Below, piece after piece: positions 18,454 through 26,226 of a stretch of DNA of 64,000 nt. The notes under the pieces are model-generated. The model worked only from the letters and a program-made list of their open reading frames with translations. It was not told where the DNA came from and made no database searches. The position numbers and the translations under genes are program-made. Position 1 is the stretch's first letter. Every line of letters starts with the position of its first letter. Origin of the DNA: Paenibacillus massiliensis 2301065 = DSM 16942 (GTDB lineage: Bacteria; Bacillota; Bacilli; Paenibacillales; Paenibacillaceae); the NCBI RefSeq assembly GCF_000377505.1, contig NZ_KB898196.1, positions 1-64,000 of the forward strand. The letters are read 5' to 3'.

Positions 18454-19755
18454 TCATTCGGAACGTTGCAGAATCACGCTCTTGATCTGATGATTATCCA
18501 TCTCTGCTACCGTCCAGACATGTTGCTCCTGCTCAATGACGTCTCCAGTGTTGACGTTCATCGACTTTTGATACTGAATCCACCCACCGATGGTCGTAAT
18601 ATCCTCGTTGCGTTCGAACAGAAGACCCAGCTGACGCTCAATATCGTCCAACAGCACACGTCCATTAATGACGTATTGATCATCTGCAGTCTGCTGAATA
18701 TCAGCTCGCTCATCCGCATCGAATTCATCACGGATCTCACCGACGATTTCCTCCAGCACATCCTCCATGCTCAGAATCCCGGACGTACCGCCATACTCGT
18801 CAATGACTACAGCCATATGCACACGATGCTGCTGCATCTTGATCATGGCCTCCTGTACGGGAGTTACCTCGGATACATAAGGCAGATCACGTGCAAATTC
18901 CTCAAGACTGTATTCAGTGCCCTCTACCATCTTCGGAAGCATCTTCTTCACGTTTACCACACCGATAATTCGGTCCTTGTCACCAGCTTCGACGACAGGG
19001 TAACGGGTGTAATTATATTCATCCAGGATCGGGATAATATCCTCATACGTCATATCCTTATCCAGCGTGATGAGATCTATCCGCGGAACCATGATGTCTC
19101 TGGCGACACGCTCATCGAAGGAGAACACATTATCCAGATATGACAGCTTGGTCTTGTTGATCGCTCCACCCTCATAGCTCTGATTCATGATAATACGGAG
19201 CTCCTCCTCGGAGTATCCCTCTTCATGACCAGCCGGCTTCACACCGAAGCTACGCAGAATAACACGAGAAGAACCATTTAGCGCCCAGATGAATGGGTAC
19301 ATGATTTTACCGAACCAGTACAGAGGACCTGCAAGCAGCAAAGTCGTCTTCTCGGAGAACTGGATCGCAAGCGTCTTCGGAGCCATCTCTCCGACAACCA
19401 CGTGCAGGAACGTAACAAGTATAAAGGCAATGGCATAAGAAGCAATGGAAGATGCTGCTCCCGATACGTTCAAGGCACTGAACACGGGGTAGAGCAGACT
19501 TTCTACGGCTGGCTTACCCAGTGCACCAAGCCCCAGGGCGGTGACGGTAATACCTAACTGACACGCTGACAGATAGTAGTCCAGATCTCCCGCTACTTTT
19601 TTGGCTACAATAGCCTTCTTATTACCTTCTGCAATGATCTGGTCAATCCGGGACATCCTTATTTTGACTACGGCAAATTCAGATGCAACAAAAAATGCGG
19701 TTAACAGCAATAAAATAACCAGCAAGACTAAGTTCGTCAGGGTGATTATGTCCAA
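18454..19755 (-). CDS. CNNM/CorC (HlyC) family divalent-metal transporter, full length
   Basis: A 433-residue protein: DUF21/CNNM membrane domain (about 1-190, with GEMAPKTLAIQFSEK), two CBS domains (about 210-340) and a C-terminal CorC_HlyC domain (about 350-430, with YVINGRVLLDDIERQLGL). This is the standard architecture of bacterial Mg2+ efflux proteins such as MpfA/YhdP. It is highly similar through the first 350 residues to the next gene downstream, so the two arose by duplication. The start is TTG; the SD gaggg lies in a small hairpin. A long leader of about 400 bases with a possible promoter near 20190 precedes it. Confidence 0.92.
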   Translation of the reverse strand: MDIITLTNLVLLVILLLLTAFFVASEFAVVKIRMSRIDQIIAEGNKKAIVAKKVAGDLDYYLSACQLGITVTALGLGALGKPAVESLLYPVFSALNVSGAASSIASYAIAFILVTFLHVVVGEMAPKTLAIQFSEKTTLLLAGPLYWFGKIMYPFIWALNGSSRVILRSFGVKPAGHEEGYSEEELRIIMNQSYEGGAINKTKLSYLDNVFSFDERVARDIMVPRIDLITLDKDMTYEDIIPILDEYNYTRYPVVEAGDKDRIIGVVNVKKMLPKMVEGTEYSLEEFARDLPYVSEVTPVQEAMIKMQQHRVHMAVVIDEYGGTSGILSMEDVLEEIVGEIRDEFDADERADIQQTADDQYVINGRVLLDDIERQLGLLFERNEDITTIGGWIQYQKSMNVNTGDVIEQEQHVWTVAEMDNHQIKSVILQRSE

Positions 19756-19761
19756 TGATTA

Positions 19762-19785
19762 CCCTCGTAAGAGGGATTCACCTCC
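19762..19785 (-). promoter_or_regulatory. leader with SD-sequestering hairpin before the full-length CNNM gene
   Basis: On the minus strand: GGAGGTGAATCCCTC, loop TTAC, GAGGG. This is the counterpart of the element at 18358-18381; loop bases differ but both stem arms and the preceding SD-like GGAGGTGA are kept. Confidence 0.5.
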
Positions 19786-20194
19786 AAAATATTTACAGCA
19801 CGCAGAAGCCCCTTCGCTACAAGCGTTGGCTACTGTCGAGCTATCTATTGTTATATTAGAATGTCAATGTACGTGCCACGGCATACGCTCACCGATACAC
19901 TTCGGTCCGTAAGACGCGATAATTCATAAAATACTGCTCGGGCCACTCCACAATGAATAGGCCTGACAGCCATTTGTTCCATATGCTCACCTTACTGATG
20001 AACACGAGCTCATAAGTAACTTGAATAACTTACGCTTCAACAACTCACGCTTCGCTTCCGTCCGGATATGAAGGCGGAATACGTGAGAAGAGCACAACCA
20101 ATTACAATCGCCAAACAACGAGTATACAGTGACGCCTTCCCATCTAAAGTCCACCTCCCTTCCCGCGATTTATTTGTTGACAAAGATTATATCA
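19786..20194 (-). promoter_or_regulatory. long leader of the CNNM gene pair with an extended -10 promoter
   Basis: The minus strand has TGATATAAT (20186-20194), an extended -10 with no strong -35. The transcript would have a leader of about 400 bases before the CNNM gene. Within it are a hairpin (19795-19836, arms ACAG-T-AGCC and GGCT-...-CTGT enclosing CGCT-TGT-AGCG) and short open frames, including a 33-codon GTG frame at 19889-19990. No known riboswitch class was recognised. Confidence 0.35.
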
Positions 20195-20344
20195 CATCTG
20201 ACCTTGAACCATCCAGTCGCACGTCATGGTTTTGGGGAGATGCACCTTGTAGTCCAACAGTTGTCTGGGTTGAAGCCACGCTGATGCGATGCTGGAACCT
20301 CCACAAAATCATTTACCCCCGCAATGCATTTTTATATCGTATTC

Positions 20345-20383
20345 AAAAAAAAGAGTGCGAAGACCACTTTGGCCCCCACACTC
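20345..20383 (-). terminator. rho-independent terminator of the first terC gene
   Basis: On the minus strand gagtgtg / cgcactc with an inner ggcc/ggtc stem, followed by eight T. It is located just after the TerC stop. Confidence 0.85.
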
Positions 20384-20430
20384 CGCTATAACCAACATTT
20401 GCTCTGGAATCCTAGTGTCAGGTAGACGAG

Positions 20431-21213
20431 TTATGCTGCATTGGATTTTTCCTTTTGCTTACTTCCGGAGAGGAACCAGCCCGCGACTGCGATGATGATC
20501 AGAACCGCATAGAAGGTAAGCTTCCAGCCTGTCGACTCAGCAAAATCATGCGGAATCACATGTACCGCGGGGTGAGCCAGCGTGTGAACTCCCAGCTTGA
20601 CACCGACCCAACCAACAATGAAGAATGCAGCGATCTCAAGTGCTGGACGGCTCTCTAGGAGCTTCACGAAGAACGTAGCTGCAAAACGCATAATGATCAG
20701 ACCGATGAAGCCACCGAGGAAAATAACGATGAAATGACCGCCGTCCATACCACCGATGTTCGGCAGATTAGTCGTTGGGAGTGCAACAGCCAGCGCAACA
20801 GCAGCTAGAATGGAGTCGATGGCGAAGGCAATATCCGCTATCTCTACTTTAAGCACCGTTGTCCAGAAGCCACTCTGCTTCTGTTCCTTTTTCTCACGCT
20901 TGGCGGCAGCTTCCTCACCTTTTCTCACAATAAGCTTACGGGCGATATGATTCGCAGCAATGAACAACAGATAGAGCGCCCCCAGTGCCTGTACTTGCCA
21001 GACGTCCACCAGGAACGAGATCGCGAACAGGGATGCAAAACGGAAGACAAATGCTCCAGCAAGACCATAGAACAATGCCCTCTTACGCTCTTTCTCCGGT
21101 AGATGCTTGACCATAATCGCCAGCACCAGCGCATTGTCCGCGGCGAGCAGACCCTCCAGTGCCACCAGCACCAGCAATACCCAACCATACTCCAACAACA
21201 ATCCCAAATCCAT
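20431..21213 (-). CDS. TerC family membrane protein (Mn2+ export), copy 1
   Basis: A 260-residue protein with about seven membrane helices and the TerC signature: EGLLAADNALVLAIMVKHLP near the N-terminus and a second acidic motif, VEIADIAFAIDSILA, mid-protein. The Asp/Asn residues in these helices line the metal path. TerC proteins behind yybP-ykoY RNAs (B. subtilis MeeF/MeeY) move Mn2+ out of the cell and help metallate exported enzymes. I start at the ATG at 21213 because aaggagg lies 7 bases upstream and the paralogue begins identically (MDLGxLLEYGW); an in-frame ATG 10 codons earlier lacks a good SD. It is preceded by its own Mn2+ riboswitch. Confidence 0.92.
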   Translation of the reverse strand: MDLGLLLEYGWVLLVLVALEGLLAADNALVLAIMVKHLPEKERKRALFYGLAGAFVFRFASLFAISFLVDVWQVQALGALYLLFIAANHIARKLIVRKGEEAAAKREKKEQKQSGFWTTVLKVEIADIAFAIDSILAAVALAVALPTTNLPNIGGMDGGHFIVIFLGGFIGLIIMRFAATFFVKLLESRPALEIAAFFIVGWVGVKLGVHTLAHPAVHVIPHDFAESTGWKLTFYAVLIIIAVAGWFLSGSKQKEKSNAA

Positions 21214-21261
21214 AATCCATCCTCCTTCGACATCATGTGTCATGTGTATTTAGTTTTGCCC

Positions 21262-21395
21262 AAAAGAAAAGAGACCTTTGCCTTGAATCGGCAAAGGTCT
21301 CGCTAACAATGCTGTCGGTGCAGTGCCAATAGAACCGGAGGCCGTAACCCGGCACTCGTAATGACGACTCTATTGTAAAAGCTACTCCCCTTCTG
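21262..21395 (-). promoter_or_regulatory. yybP-ykoY manganese riboswitch upstream of terC copy 1
   Basis: The minus strand has the conserved 5' GGGGAGTAGC, then GTCGTCATTACGAG, and the 3' segment TTAGCGAGACCTTTGCC of the yybP-ykoY class. The 3' segment also forms one arm of a terminator: GAGACCTTTGCC / GGCAAAGGTCTC followed by TTTTCTTTT. Mn2+ binding is known to stabilise the aptamer and prevent termination, turning on exporter synthesis. Confidence 0.92.
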
Positions 21396-21579
21396 GAGTG
21401 GTCCTTCTTATTCAATTGAACAACCTATATGGAGGTAGTACGGAAGACAAAACAACGTGGTTTCATTTGTTTCATTTTTATTTTTCGCTCATACTATCGG
21501 ATTGGTTTGGATGCTCCGAATACTATGTAACATGTATACACCATTTTCATGATGGCAAAACACGTCATGTCCTAAATAT

Positions 21580-21616
21580 AAAAAAAGCAGCTCTGACTAT
21601 TCGTAGTCGAGCTGCT
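21580..21616 (-). terminator. rho-independent terminator of the second terC gene
   Basis: Arms agcagctc-gacta / tagtc-gagctgct around a TTCG-type loop, with a T run on the minus strand. It separates the two riboswitch-terC units, so each is an independent transcription unit. Confidence 0.88.
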
Positions 21617-21630
21617 TGTGTGGCAATACA

Positions 21631-22419
21631 TTATGCTGCTTGCGATGTTTGCTTTTCCTTGTCTTTGCCCCCGGAGAGGAACCAGCCCGTCACTGCGATG
21701 ATGACCAGCACAATGTAGAAGGTCAGCTTCCAGCCTGTCGACTCGGCAAAGTCGTGCGGAATGACACCAATTGCAGGGTGAGCCAGGGTATGAACAGCAA
21801 GCTTTACTCCAACCCAGCCGACAATGAAGAATGCGGCCACTTCAAGTGCAGGACGGCTCTCCAGCAGCTTCACGAAGAGGGATGCGGCAAAACGCATAAT
21901 GACCAGACCAATGAAGCCACCCAGGAAGATGACAATGAAATGTCCACCATCCATGCCGCCGATATGCGGCAGGTTTGTCTTTGGCAAAGCAACAGCCAGG
22001 GCTACTGCGGCCAGGATGGAGTCAACAGCGAAGGCAATATCGGCAACCTCTACCTTAAGTACAGTTACCCAGAAGCCGCTCTGCTTCGGCTGCTTGCCCT
22101 CTTCCTTGGCAGCAGAGTCCTCGCCCTGCTTCAAAATGAGCTTGCGTACGATATGATTCGCGGCGATGAACAACAGGTAGAGCGCACCAATCGCTTGCAC
22201 TTGCCATACATCCACCAGGAAAGAGATAACGAACAAGGATAAGAACCGGAAAATAAAAGCCCCAAACAATCCATAGAATAAAGCTTTTTTACGTTCCTTC
22301 TCTGGCAAGTGCTTAACCATAATCGCCAGCACGAGCGCGTTATCCGCTGCCAGGAGTCCTTCCAGTGCTACCAGCACCAATAACACCCAACCATACTCTA
22401 ACAACATTCCTAAATCCAT
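21631..22419 (-). CDS. TerC family membrane protein (Mn2+ export), copy 2
   Basis: A 262-residue paralogue of the neighbouring TerC, near-identical along most of its length (EYGWVLLVLVALEGLLAADN and VEVADIAFAVDSILAAVALA are kept). It is predicted to export Mn2+ across the cytoplasmic membrane. The ATG at 22419 is preferred over the one two codons upstream, because aaaggagg lies 6 bases from it but directly abuts the other. It has its own riboswitch and terminator, so the whole regulated unit was duplicated. The charged middle loop (GEDSAAKEEGKQPKQSG) is where the copies differ most. Confidence 0.92.
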   Translation of the reverse strand: MDLGMLLEYGWVLLVLVALEGLLAADNALVLAIMVKHLPEKERKKALFYGLFGAFIFRFLSLFVISFLVDVWQVQAIGALYLLFIAANHIVRKLILKQGEDSAAKEEGKQPKQSGFWVTVLKVEVADIAFAVDSILAAVALAVALPKTNLPHIGGMDGGHFIVIFLGGFIGLVIMRFAASLFVKLLESRPALEVAAFFIVGWVGVKLAVHTLAHPAIGVIPHDFAESTGWKLTFYIVLVIIAVTGWFLSGGKDKEKQTSQAA

Positions 22420-22464
22420 GCCCATCCTCCTTTGATATCAATGCATCTATGACTAAATTTGCCC

Positions 22465-22600
22465 AAAAGAAAAGAGACCTTTGCCTTGGGTAGGCAAAGG
22501 TCTCGCTAACAATGCTGTATCTGCATTGCCAATAAAGCCGGAGGCTCAAAATGAGCACTCGTAATGACGACTTTTACTGTAAAAGCTACTCCCCTTTTAG
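22465..22600 (-). promoter_or_regulatory. yybP-ykoY manganese riboswitch upstream of terC copy 2
   Basis: It has the same conserved parts as the first copy: GGGGAGTAGC, GTCGTCATTACGAG, and TTAGCGAGACCTTTGCC leading into the GAGACCTTTGCC / GGCAAAGGTCTC terminator with TTTTCTTTT. The variable arm between them differs in length and sequence, but the pairing potential is kept. Confidence 0.92.
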
Positions 22601-22776
22601 GGTTGTCTAGCATATATCATTGGTGTGTCTATCCGTCTATGAAGATAGTACGGTAGACATGACACTAAGTTTCATTTACCAGATATTGCGTCCTAGATAT
22701 GCAAAATATGAACCTTAAAGTTATTATAAGGAAAGTAATAGGCTCTTACAATCTTTTTTTTCTCTTGTCTATCAGG

Positions 22777-23664
22777 CTAGGTAGCATCTTTGCCAACATA
22801 CGGTTCAACATGTACATGTACATCGGAGATATCATGCTCGACCTTCAATTGGTTCTCTACATGAGTGGAGATATCATGAGCCTCCGTTAAATCCAGGTCA
22901 GCCTTCACATACAAAATAATATCTACATTGGTATTGCTGCCGTAGGATCTGGCTCTGATCGTCTTCACACCCTGTACCCCTGCCACCGTCAACACGGTAT
23001 CTCTATAGGAATCGATCTTCTCCTCATCGTATCCGTCTGTTAGATGATGAGTTGCATCACGAAAAATATCCCATGCTGTCTTACAAATTAATAAGCCTAC
23101 GAGAACAGCTGTTAACGGATCCAGCCAAGGCAAGCCAAACTGTGAACCCACAATTCCGAGGACGGTACCGATACTTACCCATGCATCCGAGATATTATCC
23201 TTCGCAGCAGCCATAAGTGCCTGACTGCGTATCTTCTCGGCAAGCTTCTTATTGTATCTATAGACGAAATACATAACAACCGCACATATGATTCCGGTAT
23301 AAGCTGCCACAGGATCAGGGGATTCCTGGCGTCCCGCAAAGATCGAGCCTACTGCTCCGTACAATACCTGCAGACCCACGGCCATCATTATAAAAGATGC
23401 TACCAGAGATGCAACTCCCTCTGCCTTCCAGTGACCATATGTATGATCTCGATCCGCAGGACGCTGAGATAGTCTCAGTCCAATCAATACTGCTATAGAT
23501 GCAATGATATCGGTCGCGTTATTCAAGCCATCTGCCTTCAATGCTTCTGAATCTGCAGCATAGCCAATGAAGAGCTTGAAAAAAGACAGGATAATATAAG
23601 CGACGATGCTTATAATCGCCCCTTTTTCGCCCATCCTCAGATTATCGTATTTCAACTGTTCCAA
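22777..23664 (-). CDS. cation diffusion facilitator (CDF) metal exporter, YeaB/MntE-like
   Basis: A 295-residue CDF protein. Six membrane segments include the metal-site motif DGLNNATDIIAS in TM2 and a paired site near AAKDNISDAWVS in TM5. A ferredoxin-like cytoplasmic domain follows (about 205-290). It resembles B. subtilis YeaB, whose relatives export Mn2+, Fe2+ or Zn2+ using the proton gradient. I choose the TTG at 23664 (MEQLKYDNLRMGEKGA) because ggggagg sits 8 bases upstream; the longer ATG frame lacks an SD. Its place beside two Mn2+-riboswitch TerC genes suggests Mn2+ as substrate. Confidence 0.88.
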   Translation of the reverse strand: MEQLKYDNLRMGEKGAIISIVAYIILSFFKLFIGYAADSEALKADGLNNATDIIASIAVLIGLRLSQRPADRDHTYGHWKAEGVASLVASFIMMAVGLQVLYGAVGSIFAGRQESPDPVAAYTGIICAVVMYFVYRYNKKLAEKIRSQALMAAAKDNISDAWVSIGTVLGIVGSQFGLPWLDPLTAVLVGLLICKTAWDIFRDATHHLTDGYDEEKIDSYRDTVLTVAGVQGVKTIRARSYGSNTNVDIILYVKADLDLTEAHDISTHVENQLKVEHDISDVHVHVEPYVGKDAT

Positions 23665-23920
23665 CTCGTTAATCCTCCCCAGCCAATAACTTGAACATGA
23701 CACCTATGTTATCAAGCGAGAATCGTGTGGGTCTAGAGAAACGTTTTGTCTACGAGCCTACTATATTTCGGGTGCCAAAAATAATGACATAGGGTAAATA
23801 CTTTTTACTTCATTCAACATTTGCGTCTACGTGCAACTGAAGGGACAAAAACTCAAGCTTATAAGATCATCCGAAGGCAGAGTAGAAGCTTTTCGTTGTT
23901 TTAATGATACCAACCTTTAT

Positions 23921-23983
23921 TGTAACTTATTTAGTTACATTTTTATGTTGACATCATGAATAATTGTAACTATTATAGTTACA
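23921..23983 (+). promoter_or_regulatory. sigma-A promoter flanked and overlapped by two identical-type palindromic operators
   Basis: A strong promoter, TTGACA (23948-23953), 17 bases, TATTAT (23971-23976). Two perfect 19-bp palindromes of the form TGTAACT-N5-AGTTACA lie at 23921-23939 and 23965-23983. The first is just upstream of the -35 and the second covers the -10. The centres are 44 bases apart, about four helical turns. This looks like cooperative repression by a winged-helix or similar dimeric repressor; the repressor is not identified. Confidence 0.8.
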
Positions 23984-24030
23984 TAAAGTGTCGAACTAAC
24001 ATTTTTGATAAGAAAGGAAGAATTTCTAGT

Positions 24031-25008
24031 ATGTTAAGTAGCAAAAAAACCTTAGGAATGATTGTAATTGCTTGTTTGATCCTAGTACTGAGTGCGTGTT
24101 CCGGAGGATCAGCTGCACCGAATGCCTCAAGTGAAAATACAGCCAGTACAGGCACAGTAGCTGGGAGCACTGCCAGTGAAGGAACTCAAGCCCCCCAAGC
24201 GACAGAGCTTAAGATTACTACCTATAATCCGGGAGATCAGGGCATCTTTGCTGTTACCTCTAGCCTCATTGAGGGCCCGAGTGAAGTATTGCTCGTCGAT
24301 GCACAGTTTCAGAAAAATGATGCCGAGGCTCTGGTCAAGCTGATCCGCGATACGGGTAAGAAGCTGACAACGGTGTACATCAGTCACCAAGACCCTGATT
24401 ACTATTTTGGCTTATCAACTATTCGCGAAGCCTTCCCGGACGTAAGCATTGTTGCGACCCCAGCTACCGTAGAGGGAATCAACCGCACGATTCAAATCAA
24501 AAATGATTACTGGAACCCGATTCTGAAAGATAATGCCCCCACTGCTCAGATTGTTCCCGAGGCGCTTGAGGGGGATACTCTGACTGTCGATGGTGAACAG
24601 ATTCAGATTATTGGCCTGGATGGATCCGACCCATCCCACACCGTTCTTTGGGTTCCATCGACAAAGACCATTTTAGGTGGTGTGCCCATTTATGAGAATC
24701 AACATGTATGGATGGCTGATAACCAAACCAAAGAGAGCCGCGATCACTGGCGAGAGCTGTTGGACCGCATCACTGCTTTGAACCCCGAACGTGTAATTCC
24801 TGGTCACTATCTGGGCAAGAGCACGGAGGATATATCAGCTGTAGCCTTCACCCAAGATTATATGGCTAAGTTTGAAGCTGCGACGGAGCAGGCCAAGAAC
24901 TCAGCAGAACTGATTGCCACGATGCAGAAGGAATACCCTGATTTCACAAACACAGGTGATCTGGAGCTGAGCGCACAGGTATACAAAGGCGAGATTTCCT
25001 GGCCTTAA
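24031..25008 (+). CDS. metallo-beta-lactamase-fold lipoprotein
   Basis: A 325-residue exported lipoprotein. The signal peptide ends in lipobox LSAC (Cys at about residue 23), then a Ser/Thr/Ala linker, then an MBL-fold domain. The metal-motif region reads SHQDPDYYFG, where the usual HxHxDH is reduced: the first His and Asp are kept, the others are Gln, Pro and Tyr. Later motifs include GSDPSHTV and a C-terminal VIPGHY. It may be a hydrolase with altered metal binding, or a binding protein. I choose the ATG at 24031 because the lipoprotein signal begins there, with an aaggaag SD. Expression is probably controlled by the twin-operator promoter. Confidence 0.8.
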   Translation: MLSSKKTLGMIVIACLILVLSACSGGSAAPNASSENTASTGTVAGSTASEGTQAPQATELKITTYNPGDQGIFAVTSSLIEGPSEVLLVDAQFQKNDAEALVKLIRDTGKKLTTVYISHQDPDYYFGLSTIREAFPDVSIVATPATVEGINRTIQIKNDYWNPILKDNAPTAQIVPEALEGDTLTVDGEQIQIIGLDGSDPSHTVLWVPSTKTILGGVPIYENQHVWMADNQTKESRDHWRELLDRITALNPERVIPGHYLGKSTEDISAVAFTQDYMAKFEAATEQAKNSAELIATMQKEYPDFTNTGDLELSAQVYKGEISWP

Positions 25009-25020
25009 GAGTAATGAAAT

Positions 25021-25076
25021 AACCCAAAGACTCCTACCCGTAGAATTAAATTCTCACGGATAGGAGTCTTTGGGTT
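25021..25076. terminator. long hairpin terminator between lipoprotein and AraC genes
   Basis: A nearly perfect stem aacccaaagactccta / taggagtctttgggtt with an inner cgt-gaa/ttc-acg extension. The T run is weak, but the stem is very stable and lies between convergent genes, so it can serve both. Confidence 0.7.
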
Positions 25077-25131
25077 GCATGAGTTTAACTTCGATACAGC
25101 CCCTTCATACCCTCCATCACACATGTTCAGC

Positions 25132-26046
25132 TTACAACGGATTATTATGCAAAGGCTTGTCTCCTTGGTGAACTCGATGACGCTGATGAATCAACCGCTC
25201 CTTCATTACACCTGGAGTACAACCATAAGCCTTTCGGAACACACGAATGAAATAGTTGGTCTCCATCCCGAGATGCAAGGCTATATCCTGAACCGGCAGC
25301 TCCGGGTCCTCAGTAATCATCTGAACAGCCCGCTGCAGCCTCAGATTCTGCAAATACTGATGTGGAGATGTGCCGTATTCCTGCTGAAACAGGCGTTGAA
25401 AATGCTGAACGGAATAGCCGACCGCAGCCGCCAAATTATGCACCAGCAACGGTTCTGTAAAATGCTCGTTGATCAGCTGAATTGCCTTCTGCATCGCTTC
25501 ATTGCGTACCGCGTGCCCCGTAGGGCGCCCAATGGATTGCTCGCCCTCCGAGGCGGATTTCACGAACAGCAGCAGTCGATAGAGCTGTACCGACAGCTCC
25601 TGAGCTAACTGATTCCCATGTTGATCAGCTGCCTGATTATTGACCATGCGCCATATGTCCTCGATGATTCCCCAACAGGATTCAAACGCTCCGGGGTCCA
25701 ATCGACGGACCTCTGATGGTAACAAATTCAATGTTTGAAGTATTTCCAAAGCTTGACTACCTCCGACCCCAACGAAGCCCATGTGCCATCGCTCGTGAGA
25801 TAACGGAAAATATTCATGACCGCGTTCAGATGGAAAAAAATAAGCCATTCCTGGCTCTAATATGGTCTCCGAGCCGCTTTTCATATCCCGAAACAACCCT
25901 TGGCCACTACGGACCATGAATAGCTGCGCCACCGGGAACCCGGTAGGCCGCACATGATGGTATTGATTGTGCCGGCCGACTGAATAAGGATATAACGGAA
26001 ATGCCATCGAATCACGTGGCATTTCAATTAAGGAGAAAGGAAGCAC
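25132..26046 (-). CDS. AraC family transcriptional regulator
   Basis: A 304-residue regulator with an N-terminal cupin ligand-binding domain (about 20-160, with FMVRSGQGLF and EPGMAYFFPSERGHEY) and a C-terminal pair of AraC helix-turn-helix motifs (about 195-295, with AAAVGYSVQHFQRLFQQEYG and HLGMETNYFIRVFRKAYG). The start is GTG with gaggtga 4-5 bases upstream. It is divergent from the GH42 beta-galactosidase gene, so it probably activates that gene in response to a galactoside or related sugar. Both genes share a promoter region of about 180 bases. Confidence 0.92.
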   Translation of the reverse strand: MLPFSLIEMPRDSMAFPLYPYSVGRHNQYHHVRPTGFPVAQLFMVRSGQGLFRDMKSGSETILEPGMAYFFPSERGHEYFPLSHERWHMGFVGVGGSQALEILQTLNLLPSEVRRLDPGAFESCWGIIEDIWRMVNNQAADQHGNQLAQELSVQLYRLLLFVKSASEGEQSIGRPTGHAVRNEAMQKAIQLINEHFTEPLLVHNLAAAVGYSVQHFQRLFQQEYGTSPHQYLQNLRLQRAVQMITEDPELPVQDIALHLGMETNYFIRVFRKAYGCTPGVMKERLIHQRHRVHQGDKPLHNNPL

Positions 26047-26226
26047 ACAATCACCTCATGTTCATTTTGTCCTACCGATTCGAGTCATTAATCCTAACGA
26101 TATTTATGGCGTATCTTTTAGTATATTAAGCGTATAACAATACCAGTGCAAGATTCGAATCAAAAAGGTGTATCAGAGAATAATCTCATCCTTACAACAA
26201 TCCCCAACCGAAAGGACATACTTATT

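Noticed and set aside
20068..20391. 107-codon plus-strand frame in the gap between CNNM and terC
   Set aside because: No SD, no recognisable domain, and it runs through the terC terminator.
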